A model generated the notes under the pieces. It was given only the letters and a program-made list of their open reading frames with translations, ran no database searches and was not told the origin of the DNA. Below, in pieces: positions 36,641-45,209 of a DNA stretch of 64,000 bases (position 1 is its first letter; each line of letters starts with the position of its first letter). Origin of the DNA: Desulfurivibrionaceae bacterium (GTDB lineage Bacteria > Desulfobacterota > Desulfobulbia > Desulfobulbales > VMSU01); contig JAQYVV010000005.1 of the NCBI GenBank assembly GCA_030145275.1, forward strand, positions 1 through 64,000, read 5' to 3'. Both the position numbers and the translations under genes were made by a program.

Positions 36641-39128
36641 ATCTGCTGAAATTCTTAATGCGGTAGTCGAAAGAGTTACCTATCACAACGAAGAGACCGG
36701 TTGGTCAGTTTTGCGGGTTACTCCGGTTGGGCGACTGTCGGATCCAATTGTTGTAACTGCCCATCAGGTAAAGATCTTTCCTGGTTCTACCCTTGAATTC
36801 ACCGGTAAGTGGATGCACCATTCCAAATTCGGGCGGCAGTTCAAGGCCTTTTCTGTTGTTGAGAAAAAACCGGCGACTTCTGCCGCCCTGGAAAAATATC
36901 TTGGTTCCGGTCTTATTAAGGGGGTTGGGCCTAAAACGGCAACTCGAATAGTCAGGCATTTTGGCAAGGATACACTGGAAGTCTTTGAAAATGAGATAGA
37001 TAAACTTCTGGAAGTGCCTGGGATAGCAAAGAAAAAATTAGAGCAGATCAGAGAAGCATGGTACGAGCATAGTGCCATTCGTGATGTTATGATTTTCCTG
37101 CAGTCCCATGGAATCAGCACCCTTTTTGCAGTGCGCATATTCAAAGAATATGGTGATAAGGCCATTGCTTATGTTAGCGCCAACCCATATCGTTTGGACC
37201 ATGATTTTTACGGTATTGGTTTTCTTACGGCAGATAAGGTTGCCTTAAGTCTCGGGATGACCAAAGACAGTCCGCAACGAATTATGGCAGGTATTCGCCA
37301 TGTACTTGCCGGAAGTCGTGAATTTGGCCACTGTTATCTGACCGAAAAACAAATTGCCTCCCAGGTCCATGAACTTGTTCAAGTCCCTGTGCAGCGGGAA
37401 ATGCCGGCGTTTCTTCTGGAACTTGAAAGGGCAGGGGATTTGAAGACCAGGCAATTATTGGATGAACTCAAAAATCCTTTTACCTGCTTTTATTCTAAGT
37501 CACTCTATTATGCTGAAACTCTCGTTGCCGGGAAAGTGCAAAAAATGTGCTGCCCGATCCCTATTGATTCTGAAAATGTGGCTAAAAACCTTGCTCAAAT
37601 CAGCAAAAAGGAGGACGTTCAGTTAAGTGAGGAACAGGCTGCCTCCGTTCTCGGTATTCTCGGGCAGAAATTTTCAATTCTAACCGGTGGGCCTGGCTGC
37701 GGCAAAACAACGACCACAAAAGCACTAACCACAATGCTGCGTTTACTTGATTATTCCATTGCTTTGGCAGCACCAACTGGGAGAGCCGCCCAGCGGATGG
37801 GAGAGGTGATTGGCTCTGAGGCCAAGACCATTCACCGGCTTCTTGAATGGCAGCGTGGTCAGTTTAAAAAATGCAGCGATAACCACCTGGAAGCTGATTT
37901 TCTGATCGTTGATGAATGTTCCATGCTGGATATTCTGCTCACTGCAGCTTTAGTAGATGCTGTTCCCGAGACGTGTCAGGTCCTTTTTATTGGGGACCCG
38001 GATCAGCTTCCATCAGTTGGTGCAGGGAATGTTTTACGCGATCTGCTGGCTTGCAAAAATGTGCCTCATTTTACTCTTTCCAAGGTGTTCAGGCAGGCCC
38101 AGAAATCCCACATTATTAGATATGCGCATCAAATCAATCATGGCAAAATTCCCCATGTCGAATCACCATTTTTTAAGCCTGAAGTATGGCAGGGGCAATC
38201 AGATTGTCTCTTTATCGACTCAGAAGAGGCTACCCAGGAGCAGCTTCGGTTTATTGCCAGAGCCAAGAAGCACCCCGTTCTGTTTGAGCCTCTTGTGAGT
38301 GAATCAAAAGAGAGGGGCGGGATGGCCGCATTGTATGAGTTCCAAACAAAAGAGGCAAATAAATCACCATACGAGACGGATTTTATTGTGCCGAAAAAAT
38401 ACCAGCACGTAGATTTTGATAAACTTAAAAATGCCTCAACTCTGGCAGAGGAGCTTAAGGCTGTAGTGAAAAAGCTCCACCCTTGGTCTGCCCTCAATTA
38501 TGGTTTAACTGCTGCCCAGGTTATTGAAAAATTGTATCTTGAATGGATTCCTAAATACTACGGCAAAGAGTGCGAAATTCAAATACTCTCACCAATGACC
38601 AGAGGATCTCTAGGGACTGCACGAATCAATGAGCTGATCCAGGCTAAAGCTAATCCTTCTTGTTTGGGCAAGGCAGAAATGAAAATAAGTGAAAAGATCT
38701 TTCGGGTTGGAGACCGTATTATTCATCGGAAAAATAATTATGATCTAGGCGTTTTTAACGGTGATATTGGTAGCATTGTCTCAATCAACAATGAGACAAT
38801 GTCTTGCACCGTTCAATTTTCCAACGATGGACGCCAGGTTGTCTATGCAAAAGAGGACCTTATGGAAATTGAACACGCCTTTTGTATTACTATCCATAAG
38901 AGCCAGGGAAGTGAATTTGAAGTTGTGGTTATCCCTATTTTGACCCAGCATTTCAGAATGCTTTATCGGAACCTTATTTATACTGGCCTGACCAGGGCCA
39001 GAAAGCTTGCAGTGTTTGTAGGGACAAGAAGGGCCATGGCACTGGCAGTGAAAAATGTCGATACTGCTTTAAGGCAAACTGCGTTGAAAAATTTGGTAGA
39101 GGAATCCGCTCCCTTTTGCGTTGCTTAA
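36633..39128 (+). CDS. recD2: RecD2-type ATP-dependent DNA helicase
   Basis: 831 residues. N-terminal OB-like domain and helix-hairpin-helix region (GPKTATRIVRHFG, VPGIAKKKLEQI), then the SF1B helicase core with Walker A TGGPGCGKTTTTKAL (about 350), IVDECSMLD, GDPDQLPSVGAGNVL and the C-terminal HKSQGSEF and YTGLTRARK motifs. It is a RecD without RecBC partners nearby, so RecD2 in type, acting in DNA repair. It is about 90 residues longer than usual, with an insertion around 510-640 before the LSPMTRG motif. Confidence 0.92.
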   Translation: MPESAEILNAVVERVTYHNEETGWSVLRVTPVGRLSDPIVVTAHQVKIFPGSTLEFTGKWMHHSKFGRQFKAFSVVEKKPATSAALEKYLGSGLIKGVGPKTATRIVRHFGKDTLEVFENEIDKLLEVPGIAKKKLEQIREAWYEHSAIRDVMIFLQSHGISTLFAVRIFKEYGDKAIAYVSANPYRLDHDFYGIGFLTADKVALSLGMTKDSPQRIMAGIRHVLAGSREFGHCYLTEKQIASQVHELVQVPVQREMPAFLLELERAGDLKTRQLLDELKNPFTCFYSKSLYYAETLVAGKVQKMCCPIPIDSENVAKNLAQISKKEDVQLSEEQAASVLGILGQKFSILTGGPGCGKTTTTKALTTMLRLLDYSIALAAPTGRAAQRMGEVIGSEAKTIHRLLEWQRGQFKKCSDNHLEADFLIVDECSMLDILLTAALVDAVPETCQVLFIGDPDQLPSVGAGNVLRDLLACKNVPHFTLSKVFRQAQKSHIIRYAHQINHGKIPHVESPFFKPEVWQGQSDCLFIDSEEATQEQLRFIARAKKHPVLFEPLVSESKERGGMAALYEFQTKEANKSPYETDFIVPKKYQHVDFDKLKNASTLAEELKAVVKKLHPWSALNYGLTAAQVIEKLYLEWIPKYYGKECEIQILSPMTRGSLGTARINELIQAKANPSCLGKAEMKISEKIFRVGDRIIHRKNNYDLGVFNGDIGSIVSINNETMSCTVQFSNDGRQVVYAKEDLMEIEHAFCITIHKSQGSEFEVVVIPILTQHFRMLYRNLIYTGLTRARKLAVFVGTRRAMALAVKNVDTALRQTALKNLVEESAPFCVA

Positions 39129-39152
39129 TATTATTAAATTATTGAGGTTATT

Positions 39153-40430
39153 ATGTCTTCCCCAAAAGAAAAAAAATATATCCCCCCCAAAAAAGCCCAA
39201 CAGCCGGGAGGATACCGTCCCAACTTTTCGTATGCCAGTTTTGTCCATTCCATAATAGCCAAATCAGGTAAAAAACCAGACAGTTTTGCCCTGCACAATG
39301 AACCTTTAGCACGTTTTCCCTATGCCGCTGAACTTGAAATAAAAAATGATGCTTTGGGGCTTTTTTGGCAGAGGCATAATTTGTCAGGATCTCCGGAAGA
39401 AATAAGAGAGTCTCCGAGGCAAAGGCGGTATAGAACCACCTCACAGCGAAGGGCATCTTATCAGGGAAATAAACTCTACCTCGTCTTTGGGGACACAAAG
39501 AAAGAGCGTCCCAAAAAGGTTTTTGAGGAATCGCTTCTTGAGCCACGAGAACATGCAGAAATTTATACCTTTCTCCAGAAAAAAATAAGCGATCCCGATA
39601 ATAGGATTGTTGCAACCCATCTGAACTATCTTATTATTCGAGGTAATTACAAAGACCGGAGTGTTATCTTTAATGTAGATCTCTTGAATGGAGCAATTGT
39701 TCGAAGATTAAAAATACTTGCAGGGCAGCTTCAAAAACTTTCCCAGCCGGTGCATGCTGCCTTTATCTACCTTGATCCAAGCAAATCAAGTTATTATCTT
39801 GAAAATAAAAAAACCGAGGCCCCAGTTCAATTTAAAAAACTTTTTGGGCCTGCATTTCTGTCGGTGCAACATGGGGGAAGCAAGTTGCAGTTCCATCCAA
39901 CCTCCTTTTCTCAGGTCAATGAGTCCATGGTTCCAGTCATGTTGGCGGAAACACGGTCGCTTATTTCACCTAAAGCCAATGAAAGATTGGTCGATTTATA
40001 CTGTGGTTATGGACTTTTTAGTTGTTTTTTAAGCAAGGATTATAAACAGGTTTTGGGAGTAGATGCGGAAGGTCCATCGATTCAAGCTGCTAAAACAAAT
40101 GGCAAATATAGTGCCGGAAAATCCAACATTCGTTTTATGGCCAACCGTATAACTGCTGCTACTGCGGCAGAGACTTTGCCTAAAGGAACTATGACGGAAA
40201 CGATCATTCTTGACCCACCAAAACAAGGCCCAAAAGATGGGGTTATTGAGTCTCTCTGCCAGCGAAATCCTAGAACAGTTCTCCATATTTTTTGCGGGGT
40301 CGATCAAATTCCACTTTCGATAAAAACCTGGCAGAAAAATGGTTATCAGGTTGAAAAAGTAGTGCCCCTTGATATGTTTCCCGGCACGGTAAATCTTGAG
40401 ATTCTTATCCTGTTGAAACCTGAAAGGTAA
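39153..40430 (+). CDS. TrmA/RlmD-type RNA (uracil-5-)-methyltransferase-like protein
   Basis: 425 residues. C-terminal SAM-dependent domain: LVDLYCGYGLFSCFL, VDAEGPSIQAAK, ILDPPKQG, a possible catalytic Cys in HIFCGVDQIP, and the late motif DMFPGTVNLEILILL. These agree with uracil-C5 RNA methyltransferases, though the catalytic Cys context and the PxTxHVE end motif are altered. No TRAM cysteine cluster. Target base uncertain. GAGG lies 7 nt before the ATG, 24 bp after recD2. Confidence 0.75.
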   Translation: MSSPKEKKYIPPKKAQQPGGYRPNFSYASFVHSIIAKSGKKPDSFALHNEPLARFPYAAELEIKNDALGLFWQRHNLSGSPEEIRESPRQRRYRTTSQRRASYQGNKLYLVFGDTKKERPKKVFEESLLEPREHAEIYTFLQKKISDPDNRIVATHLNYLIIRGNYKDRSVIFNVDLLNGAIVRRLKILAGQLQKLSQPVHAAFIYLDPSKSSYYLENKKTEAPVQFKKLFGPAFLSVQHGGSKLQFHPTSFSQVNESMVPVMLAETRSLISPKANERLVDLYCGYGLFSCFLSKDYKQVLGVDAEGPSIQAAKTNGKYSAGKSNIRFMANRITAATAAETLPKGTMTETIILDPPKQGPKDGVIESLCQRNPRTVLHIFCGVDQIPLSIKTWQKNGYQVEKVVPLDMFPGTVNLEILILLKPER

Positions 40431-40509
40431 AGAAGGCTCTTTTCTGCATCCCTTAAAAAATTGGTGAGAGATCAATTAAGTACACCCAAGATTGCATAAA
40501 CCCCAGTCC

Positions 40510-40617
40510 GTAAGCGTTTCAGGGGCACCCCGATGTGCGTGATCGAGCCACGCGATTATACCCCCTGTATATCACGGGGTTCGATCACGTGCAGCGGGGT
40601 GTTCATGGAGCGCTTAC
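40510..40617. repeat. Family E imperfect palindrome
   Basis: GTAAGCG (40510-40516) and CGCTTAC (40611-40617) end a 108-bp imperfect palindrome with inner arms CACCCCGATGTGCGTGATCG and its complement. The right end encodes the last residues and the stop (…V-S-A-P, TGA) of the minus-strand transporter gene. Similar GTAA termini occur in families A, B and D. Confidence 0.7.
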
Positions 40618-41385
40618 AAAAATTGTTGCCAGGATTTTACTTGCGGCAAGGATGATAATTATGGCGAGCAGGCGGCGAAGCAGGACTATTGAACACTTTT
40701 GGCTCATGATGCTGCCTAAATAGACTGCAATTGGCACGGTCATGATTATGGGTACGGTCAAAGGCCAGTTAATTTCGCCAACAAGCGCTTTACCGCAAAA
40801 TCCCGCAAAAGAGGCAAGGGTGACGATTGCCAAATTGCTGCCGATGGCTATACGGGTTGGGATTTTGATATAGGCGGTCATTAACGGTATGAGGATAAAG
40901 GAACCGCCCTGTCCAACCAGGCCGCCGATAAATCCAACTGTCAGAGCCGTCCCCACGGCCTTAAATTTATTGAATACCAGTTTAGATATATCAGGTTTGT
41001 CGGAGTCGGATGATTCTTTTCTGAGAATGAGCCAAGCGGCGACTACTGCCAATACCGCAAAGAGAACAAGAAGAAGGTCATTGGAGGCGAACTTTGTGGC
41101 TGCTCCACCCGCCAGTGATGCGAGAAAAATTGCCCCCCCCATGTAGGCGACTAATTTGTTGGAGACATAATGAAAGCGCCGATGTGTCAATGTCCCGCAA
41201 ACACAAGCGATAAAGGCTTGAAACAGGGTCAGACCTGTTATGGCCTTCATGGTAAAAGCAGTGAAACCAAAGAGGGAAGGGACAAAAAGAAGAAGCGGCG
41301 CCATAATGATGCCGCCGCCAATTCCGAGAAGACCTGAGGTGAATCCTGTGATCAGGCTTATGCAGCCGATCAAAATAAATTCCAT
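40603..41385 (-). CDS. TauE/SafE-family sulfite/sulfonate exporter-like membrane protein
   Basis: 260 residues with about eight membrane segments and the duplicated TauE signature: GCISLITGFTSGLLGIGGG in the first half and VGFIGGLVGQGGSFILIPL in the second. Family members export sulfite, sulfoacetate or related anions; the substrate here is unknown. 4 bp from selD. The last four codons and stop lie in repeat E. Confidence 0.88.
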   Translation of the reverse strand: MEFILIGCISLITGFTSGLLGIGGGIIMAPLLLFVPSLFGFTAFTMKAITGLTLFQAFIACVCGTLTHRRFHYVSNKLVAYMGGAIFLASLAGGAATKFASNDLLLVLFAVLAVVAAWLILRKESSDSDKPDISKLVFNKFKAVGTALTVGFIGGLVGQGGSFILIPLMTAYIKIPTRIAIGSNLAIVTLASFAGFCGKALVGEINWPLTVPIIMTVPIAVYLGSIMSQKCSIVLLRRLLAIIIILAASKILATIFVSAP

Positions 41386-41388
41386 TTT

Positions 41389-42441
41389 TTATTCCACGGT
41401 GATGCCTACGGTATCATCCGTTACATGAGCAATTTGGGCAGCGGTTTGAACACCTGCATCTTTAATGGCCTGGATGAGTTTTTCTGCTTGGCTGTCAGGC
41501 AGGGCTAAAAGTAAGCCCCCCGAGGTCTGCGGGTCATAGAGTAGTTCTTCTTCCGCGCTAGATAAGCTGAGAGAAATATCTAAATTGTGGCGGGCAACCA
41601 TGGCTCGATTGGCTTTATTGCTGCCGGTACTCTCTCCCTTTGCGTACATATCCAAGGCAAAAGGGAAAAATGGCAGAGATTTGTACTGCGTGATTATCCT
41701 GGAATTGCATCCATGTGCCATTTCAAGAAGGTGTCCCAGGATACCAAAGCCGGTAACATCGGTACAGGCATGGATGTCAAAATCGAGGGCTGCCCCCATG
41801 GCTGGTCCGTTAAGGAAGGCAAGGGTCGGTAGAATTTCACGCTCAAGGTCTTGGTACGGCAGTTTCTTCGAACGAGCCGCGTTGAACAAGACACCAGACC
41901 CCAGTGGTTTTGTGAGCACCAAGGCATCTCCTGGCTCAGCCCCGGCGTTGGTGAGGACTTTATCAGGGTGGACGACACCATTTACACAGAGGCCGTATTT
42001 CGGTTCCTCATCGTCAACGGTATGTCCGCCTACCAGGCAAGCTCCAGCTTCTACGACCTTGTCATGTCCGCCACGCAGAATGTCGCGCAATATTCCCATG
42101 TCAAGTTTTTTTGAGGGGAACATGACAACATTAAGGGCGGTAAGGGGTTTGCCTCCCATGGAATAAACATCAGAAATGGAGTTTGCGGCAGAAATCTGAC
42201 CGAACCAATATGGATCATCAACCGGTGGGGTAATAAAGTCCACCGTGTTAATCATGGCTACCTGGTCGGAGATACGATACACGGCGGCATCGTCTGAGGT
42301 TTCAATGCCTACGAGCAGGTTCTTGTCATCTGGAGGTGAAAGTCCCGCTAATGCGTCCGACAAGTCCGCCGGACCAATTTTCGCTGCTCAACCGCAGGTT
42401 CTTGCTAAACCGGTCAGGGTCTTTTTTTTGAAAATGGCCAT
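41389..42441 (-). CDS. selD: Selenophosphate synthetase SelD, a selenoprotein (in-frame UGA)
   Basis: 350 residues when the UGA at 42388-42390 is read as selenocysteine (residue 18). From ATG 42441 the protein reads MAIFKKKTLTGLARTCG-Sec-AAKIGPADL, where Sec occupies the catalytic Cys/Sec position of SelD. The rest shows the AIRS-type ATP-binding fold (TSDDAAVYRISDQVAMI, GTAGTV-like GGHTVDDEEP). Reaction: selenide + ATP gives selenophosphate. A simple gene call would start after the UGA (42363) and lose the active site. A GTCCG/CGGAC hairpin begins about 13 nt after the UGA and could be part of a bacterial SECIS element. The length matches the family. Confidence 0.93.
42388..42390 (-). other. 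Selenocysteine codon of selD
   Basis: TGA on the minus strand in the context CG-Sec-AAK. The frame is open and conserved on both sides. Confidence 0.9.
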
Positions 42442-42472
42442 TTGTCCTGCTCCTTGTATAATTATATTTATT

Positions 42473-42524
42473 GTAACTATTCAGCTGCACCTCATCCGGA
42501 GTCTGCGCTTACCTGAACAGTTAC
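42473..42524. mobile_element. Family B, minimal 52-bp copy B5
   Basis: GTAACTATTCAG to CTGAACAGTTAC enclosing only 10 bp plus one 17-bp module (42497-42513). Flanks TATTTATT (42465-42472) and CATTTATT (42525-42532) match at 7 of 8, fitting an aged target duplication. It lies just upstream of selD. Confidence 0.75.
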
Positions 42525-42600
42525 CATTTATTTTTTTAAAAATGTTAATATTAAATATATTCCGTTACTTATTTAATTAAAAGAGAATAGTGGCGAGGGT

Positions 42601-42612
42601 GTGAGATCTCAC
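42601..42612. promoter_or_regulatory. Perfect 12-bp palindrome
   Basis: GTGAGATCTCAC, 39 bp before the preferred start (42651) of the GIY-YIG gene; possible dimeric-regulator site. No regulator can be named. Confidence 0.35.
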
Positions 42613-42623
42613 ATTGTTTCAAC

Positions 42624-42902
42624 ATGTATAGCCCAAACAACAAAGACCTAATGAAAATTACATGGTTCGTTTATATTGTTCGATGCGCAGATTCGACGCT
42701 TTATACGGGAATTACAACTGATCTTGAGCGAAGAGTAAATGAACATAATTCGGAAAAAAAAGGGGCGCGATATACAAAAGCAAGAAGGCCAGTTCGCTTG
42801 GTATATTTTGAGAAAGTTGTGTCTCGTTCGGCGGCTGCCAGCCGAGAGTATGCCATTAAAAAAATGACCATACATGATAAGCGTGCTCTGATAGGGAGCT
42901 GA
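42624..42902 (+). CDS. GIY-YIG domain protein (YhbQ-like)
   Basis: 92 residues, or 83 from the more likely ATG at 42651 (MKITWFVYIVRCADS). Motifs: VYIVRCADSTLYTGIT, LERRVNEHNS, ARYTKARRPVRLVYFE. Single-domain GIY-YIG proteins of this kind are uncharacterised nuclease-fold proteins found in most bacteria, thought to act on DNA. No repeat termini enclose it directly. It is unlike the second GIY-YIG protein at 62866. Confidence 0.85.
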   Translation: MYSPNNKDLMKITWFVYIVRCADSTLYTGITTDLERRVNEHNSEKKGARYTKARRPVRLVYFEKVVSRSAAASREYAIKKMTIHDKRALIGS

Positions 42903-42910
42903 AGGTTGTG

Positions 42911-43354
42911 TTAATGTTCCTCGTTGGTTTTTCCTCTGCTTTTTTTTAAGCGGGAGCGAATTTTTTTATTAGAAAGTCTTTTTAGTTTTTGACCTTTGGA
43001 TACCGTTGTCTTTGTGCGTCGTTTTTTTCTGACCAAAGCTTGGCGGATAAGAGTGCAGAAATTTTCAATAACCGCCATTTTATTTGCGTTTTGACTTCGA
43101 TGCTTATACGAAACAATGCGTAATACACTATTCTTATTGATTCTTGAGGTGAGCTTTTCTTGAATAATCTCTTTTTGTTTAGCAGAGAGATTATTTGATT
43201 TTGAAATATCGAACCAGAGTGTGACCCGTGTGTTGACTTTGTTAACGTGCTGGCCACCAGGCCCAGAACTACATGAAAAGGTAAAGGACAGTTCCCTTAT
43301 GGGGATGCTCACTGTTTGATTAATCTGAATTGGTGAGGGCATTTTTAAAGCCAA
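42911..43354 (-). CDS. arfB: Peptidyl-tRNA hydrolase ArfB (ribosome rescue)
   Basis: 147 residues. The GGQ domain is seen in FSCSSGPGGQHVNKVNTRV, and the C-terminal tail is very basic (KKRRTKTTVSKGQKLKRLSN), as needed to enter the empty mRNA channel. ArfB frees ribosomes stalled without a stop codon. A second ATG four codons in is an alternative start. Converges on the GIY-YIG gene (8 bp gap). Confidence 0.9.
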   Translation of the reverse strand: MALKMPSPIQINQTVSIPIRELSFTFSCSSGPGGQHVNKVNTRVTLWFDISKSNNLSAKQKEIIQEKLTSRINKNSVLRIVSYKHRSQNANKMAVIENFCTLIRQALVRKKRRTKTTVSKGQKLKRLSNKKIRSRLKKSRGKTNEEH

Positions 43355-43386
43355 GTATTACTTTAGCTGATATCGAGAATAATCAC

Positions 43387-43420
43387 AAAAAAAAAAGACC
43401 CCGCGTAAAACGGGGCCTTT
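43387..43420 (-). terminator. Rho-independent terminator of the cold-shock gene
   Basis: On the minus strand, GGCCCCGTTTTACGCGGGGTC forms a hairpin (stem CCCCG/CGGGG) followed by a run of ten T. It lies about 20 bp after the csp stop. Confidence 0.9.
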
Positions 43421-43441
43421 TTAAATGAACACGTAATTTAC

Positions 43442-43642
43442 TTATATAGTTTCAACATTATCGGCAGCAGGACCTTTGTTTCCTTCAACAATATCGAATT
43501 TCACCCGTGCACCTTCATCGAGACTTTTGTAGCCATCTGTTTTGATTGCAGAATAATGAACGAATACATCATTGCCTTCATCTGTTTCAATAAAGCCAAA
43601 CCCTTTGGACGCGTTGAACCACTTAACTGTTCCTTCTGACAT
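43442..43642 (-). CDS. Cold-shock-domain protein (CspA family)
   Basis: 66 residues: [15 protein letters not shown] (RNP1) and DVFVHYSAI (RNP2), the single-domain Csp length. Binds single-stranded RNA/DNA. Strong own terminator and a long 5' leader (about 165 nt if the proposed promoter is right), as is usual for csp mRNAs whose leader refolds with temperature. Confidence 0.95.
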   Translation of the reverse strand: MSEGTVKWFNASKGFGFIETDEGNDVFVHYSAIKTDGYKSLDEGARVKFDIVEGNKGPAADNVETI

Positions 43643-44138
43643 CTCTAACGACTCCTTTGTTGCAGTCCCAATGAGGACCTCATTAAATCTTACAGGCGGT
43701 TAAGAAATTTAACTCACCTTTCTGGCAATGGTTAACAGATATTTAACTGTCTGTGGTGTCATCAAAAGATTGACTCAACCTAACCATCACACACCATATC
43801 TACACATTTTTATCACATGAAATTGCTGCTGGTCAATGTTTTATTTTATGGGGATAAAAAAATTACCGGTGTCCTGGAAAATTATTATTAAATCAACTCT
43901 CATTTTATTCAGTCCTTTGGAACCATTCAGCAACTGTATAATAAACTAAATCATAAACGAAATTTATTGATCTATTGAATGATCCACTGCAAATATAATA
44001 TATTTTTATATATACCAAATATCTAAAAAATTGTCATTTTAACTAAATATACATTACAAAAAAACTAAAACTGTAGTACGAAATGTACTAAATAATCCTT
44101 TTAATGGGGATAAGTAACCTTAATATTATGGAGGAATA
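43643..44138. other. csp leader and AT-rich intergenic region
   Basis: 496 bp. The left 165 bp are the probable csp 5' leader, with several short inverted repeats (for example CAATGAGGACCTCATT around 43668). The rest is very AT-rich with no repeat family and no convincing open frame. It must also hold the promoter of the recombinase-like gene. Confidence 0.5.
43808..43836 (-). promoter_or_regulatory. Candidate csp promoter
   Basis: Minus strand: TTGACC (-35), about 17 bp, then TGTGATAAAA (extended -10 like). Placed about 165 nt upstream of the start codon. By eye only. Confidence 0.35.
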
Positions 44139-44807
44139 GTGGAGGTTGTCGGATATACATGTGCTCTAAATGAAAAAAAAAGATTTTCTTCCGTTGGCAA
44201 GCAGGCGACTGCAATACGAAAATTATGCGCTGGAGAAGGTTTCTCTCTAAACAAAATATTTCATGACGATCAAGATGGCAGAGAGAGTGGACTAGCTCCT
44301 CAGTTTTGCAACATGCTTAATGATATGCTTCTTAAAAACATGAGGACAATCGTTGTCGATAGTTGGGATGCCATACCTGTAAGTAAAAGCACTTTTGAAA
44401 GTTTGATTATTTTTCTTCTCTCTAAAGGGGTAGAAGTCGTGACTTGTAGAACTTCTTCGCAAGCACTACAGGCTATTATTGGGCAACCTCCGCACCGAGA
44501 ACGGGTGAAAATACAGAAGGAGTTTTCACGATTCGATCTTAATTTTGAAAATGTTAAACGAATACAAGCAAGGAAGGAGATACGCCTTAGCCAAGGGAAG
44601 TGTGAGGGACGAAAATCGTATGTGGAAGTTGCACCAGATACAATAAAAGAGATTCGTAGATTGCGAAGAAAACGATTGGGTAGAAAAAGTAGAACATATC
44701 GAGAAATAGCCAAAATATTAAATGCTACTGGATATTTAACTGTCTCCGGTAAAAAATTTACAGGAAATAATGTTTCTGTGATTTTCCATAGGCTGAAGAC
44801 AACATGA
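44139..44807 (+). CDS. Catalytically dead serine-recombinase-like DNA-binding protein
   Basis: 222 residues, GTG start with GGAGG 5 nt upstream. The N-terminal half follows the resolvase fold (VVGYTCALNEKK...GKQATAIRKLCAGEGF, KIFHDDQDGRESGL, TIVVDSWDAI), but the RVS motif with the catalytic Ser is replaced by CAL and the conserved LDRLGR arginines by WDAIPVS. The C-terminal part is a recombinase-type helix-turn-helix (GRKSRTYREIAKILNATGY). It probably binds DNA without cutting it, as a regulator or a domesticated relic. Confidence 0.7.
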   Translation: MEVVGYTCALNEKKRFSSVGKQATAIRKLCAGEGFSLNKIFHDDQDGRESGLAPQFCNMLNDMLLKNMRTIVVDSWDAIPVSKSTFESLIIFLLSKGVEVVTCRTSSQALQAIIGQPPHRERVKIQKEFSRFDLNFENVKRIQARKEIRLSQGKCEGRKSYVEVAPDTIKEIRRLRRKRLGRKSRTYREIAKILNATGYLTVSGKKFTGNNVSVIFHRLKTT

Positions 44808-44840
44808 TTTTAAAAGTAATTTTCGCAAAGGGGGGAAAGA

Positions 44841-44942
44841 GTGATTGGAACAATTTTATTTACAATTTTTGCAACTATCGGATTTTCTTTGTTTTTTCTT
44901 TTTCTTTGGTCTGTGTTTAGAAAGCACAGGGAGCAAGGCTGA
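44841..44942 (+). CDS. Small membrane protein (33 residues)
   Basis: GTG start after AAAGGGGGGAAA. The product begins MIGTILFTIFATIGFSLFFL and is one hydrophobic helix followed by a short basic tail (RKHREQG). 34 bp after the recombinase-like gene, so possibly co-transcribed. 18 bp later element A3 begins. Confidence 0.6.
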   Translation: MIGTILFTIFATIGFSLFFLFLWSVFRKHREQG

Positions 44943-44960
44943 ATCAATTAGATTTTTGGG

Positions 44961-45137
44961 GTAAATATTCGGCAACACTCCAGCTGCGCCCGCCCAACGG
45001 AAGTGCCCTTGGGGTGCGATCAGGCTGACTCACGTAGGACTACTACGCTTCGCCAGCCTGATCGAACACATCTGAAGCGACGGAGTCTTCGCTTACCTGT
45101 CAAACATTTACATTATATTGGTTATTGTTGTATTTAC
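44961..45137. mobile_element. Family A element, copy A3
   Basis: From GTAAATATTCGGC to TATTTAC, 177 bp. Flanks TTTTTGGG (44953-44960) and CTTTTGGG (45138-45145) match at 7 of 8, suggesting an 8-bp target duplication. It lacks the 27-bp module found in A1 and A2 at the same place and carries one 17-bp module (45081-45097). A further GTAAATATTCGGC end begins at 45145, so it appears to have inserted next to another A end. Confidence 0.75.
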
Positions 45138-45209
45138 CTTTTGGGTAAATATTCGGCCTGCTACCGAAAAATGGGGTCAGGTTTGAATGACAGAAGGTGG
45201 AGCGGATAT

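Noticed and set aside
40561-40600. tRNA-like arm (GGTTCGATCAC)
   Set aside because: It is part of the family E palindrome and no cloverleaf can be formed.
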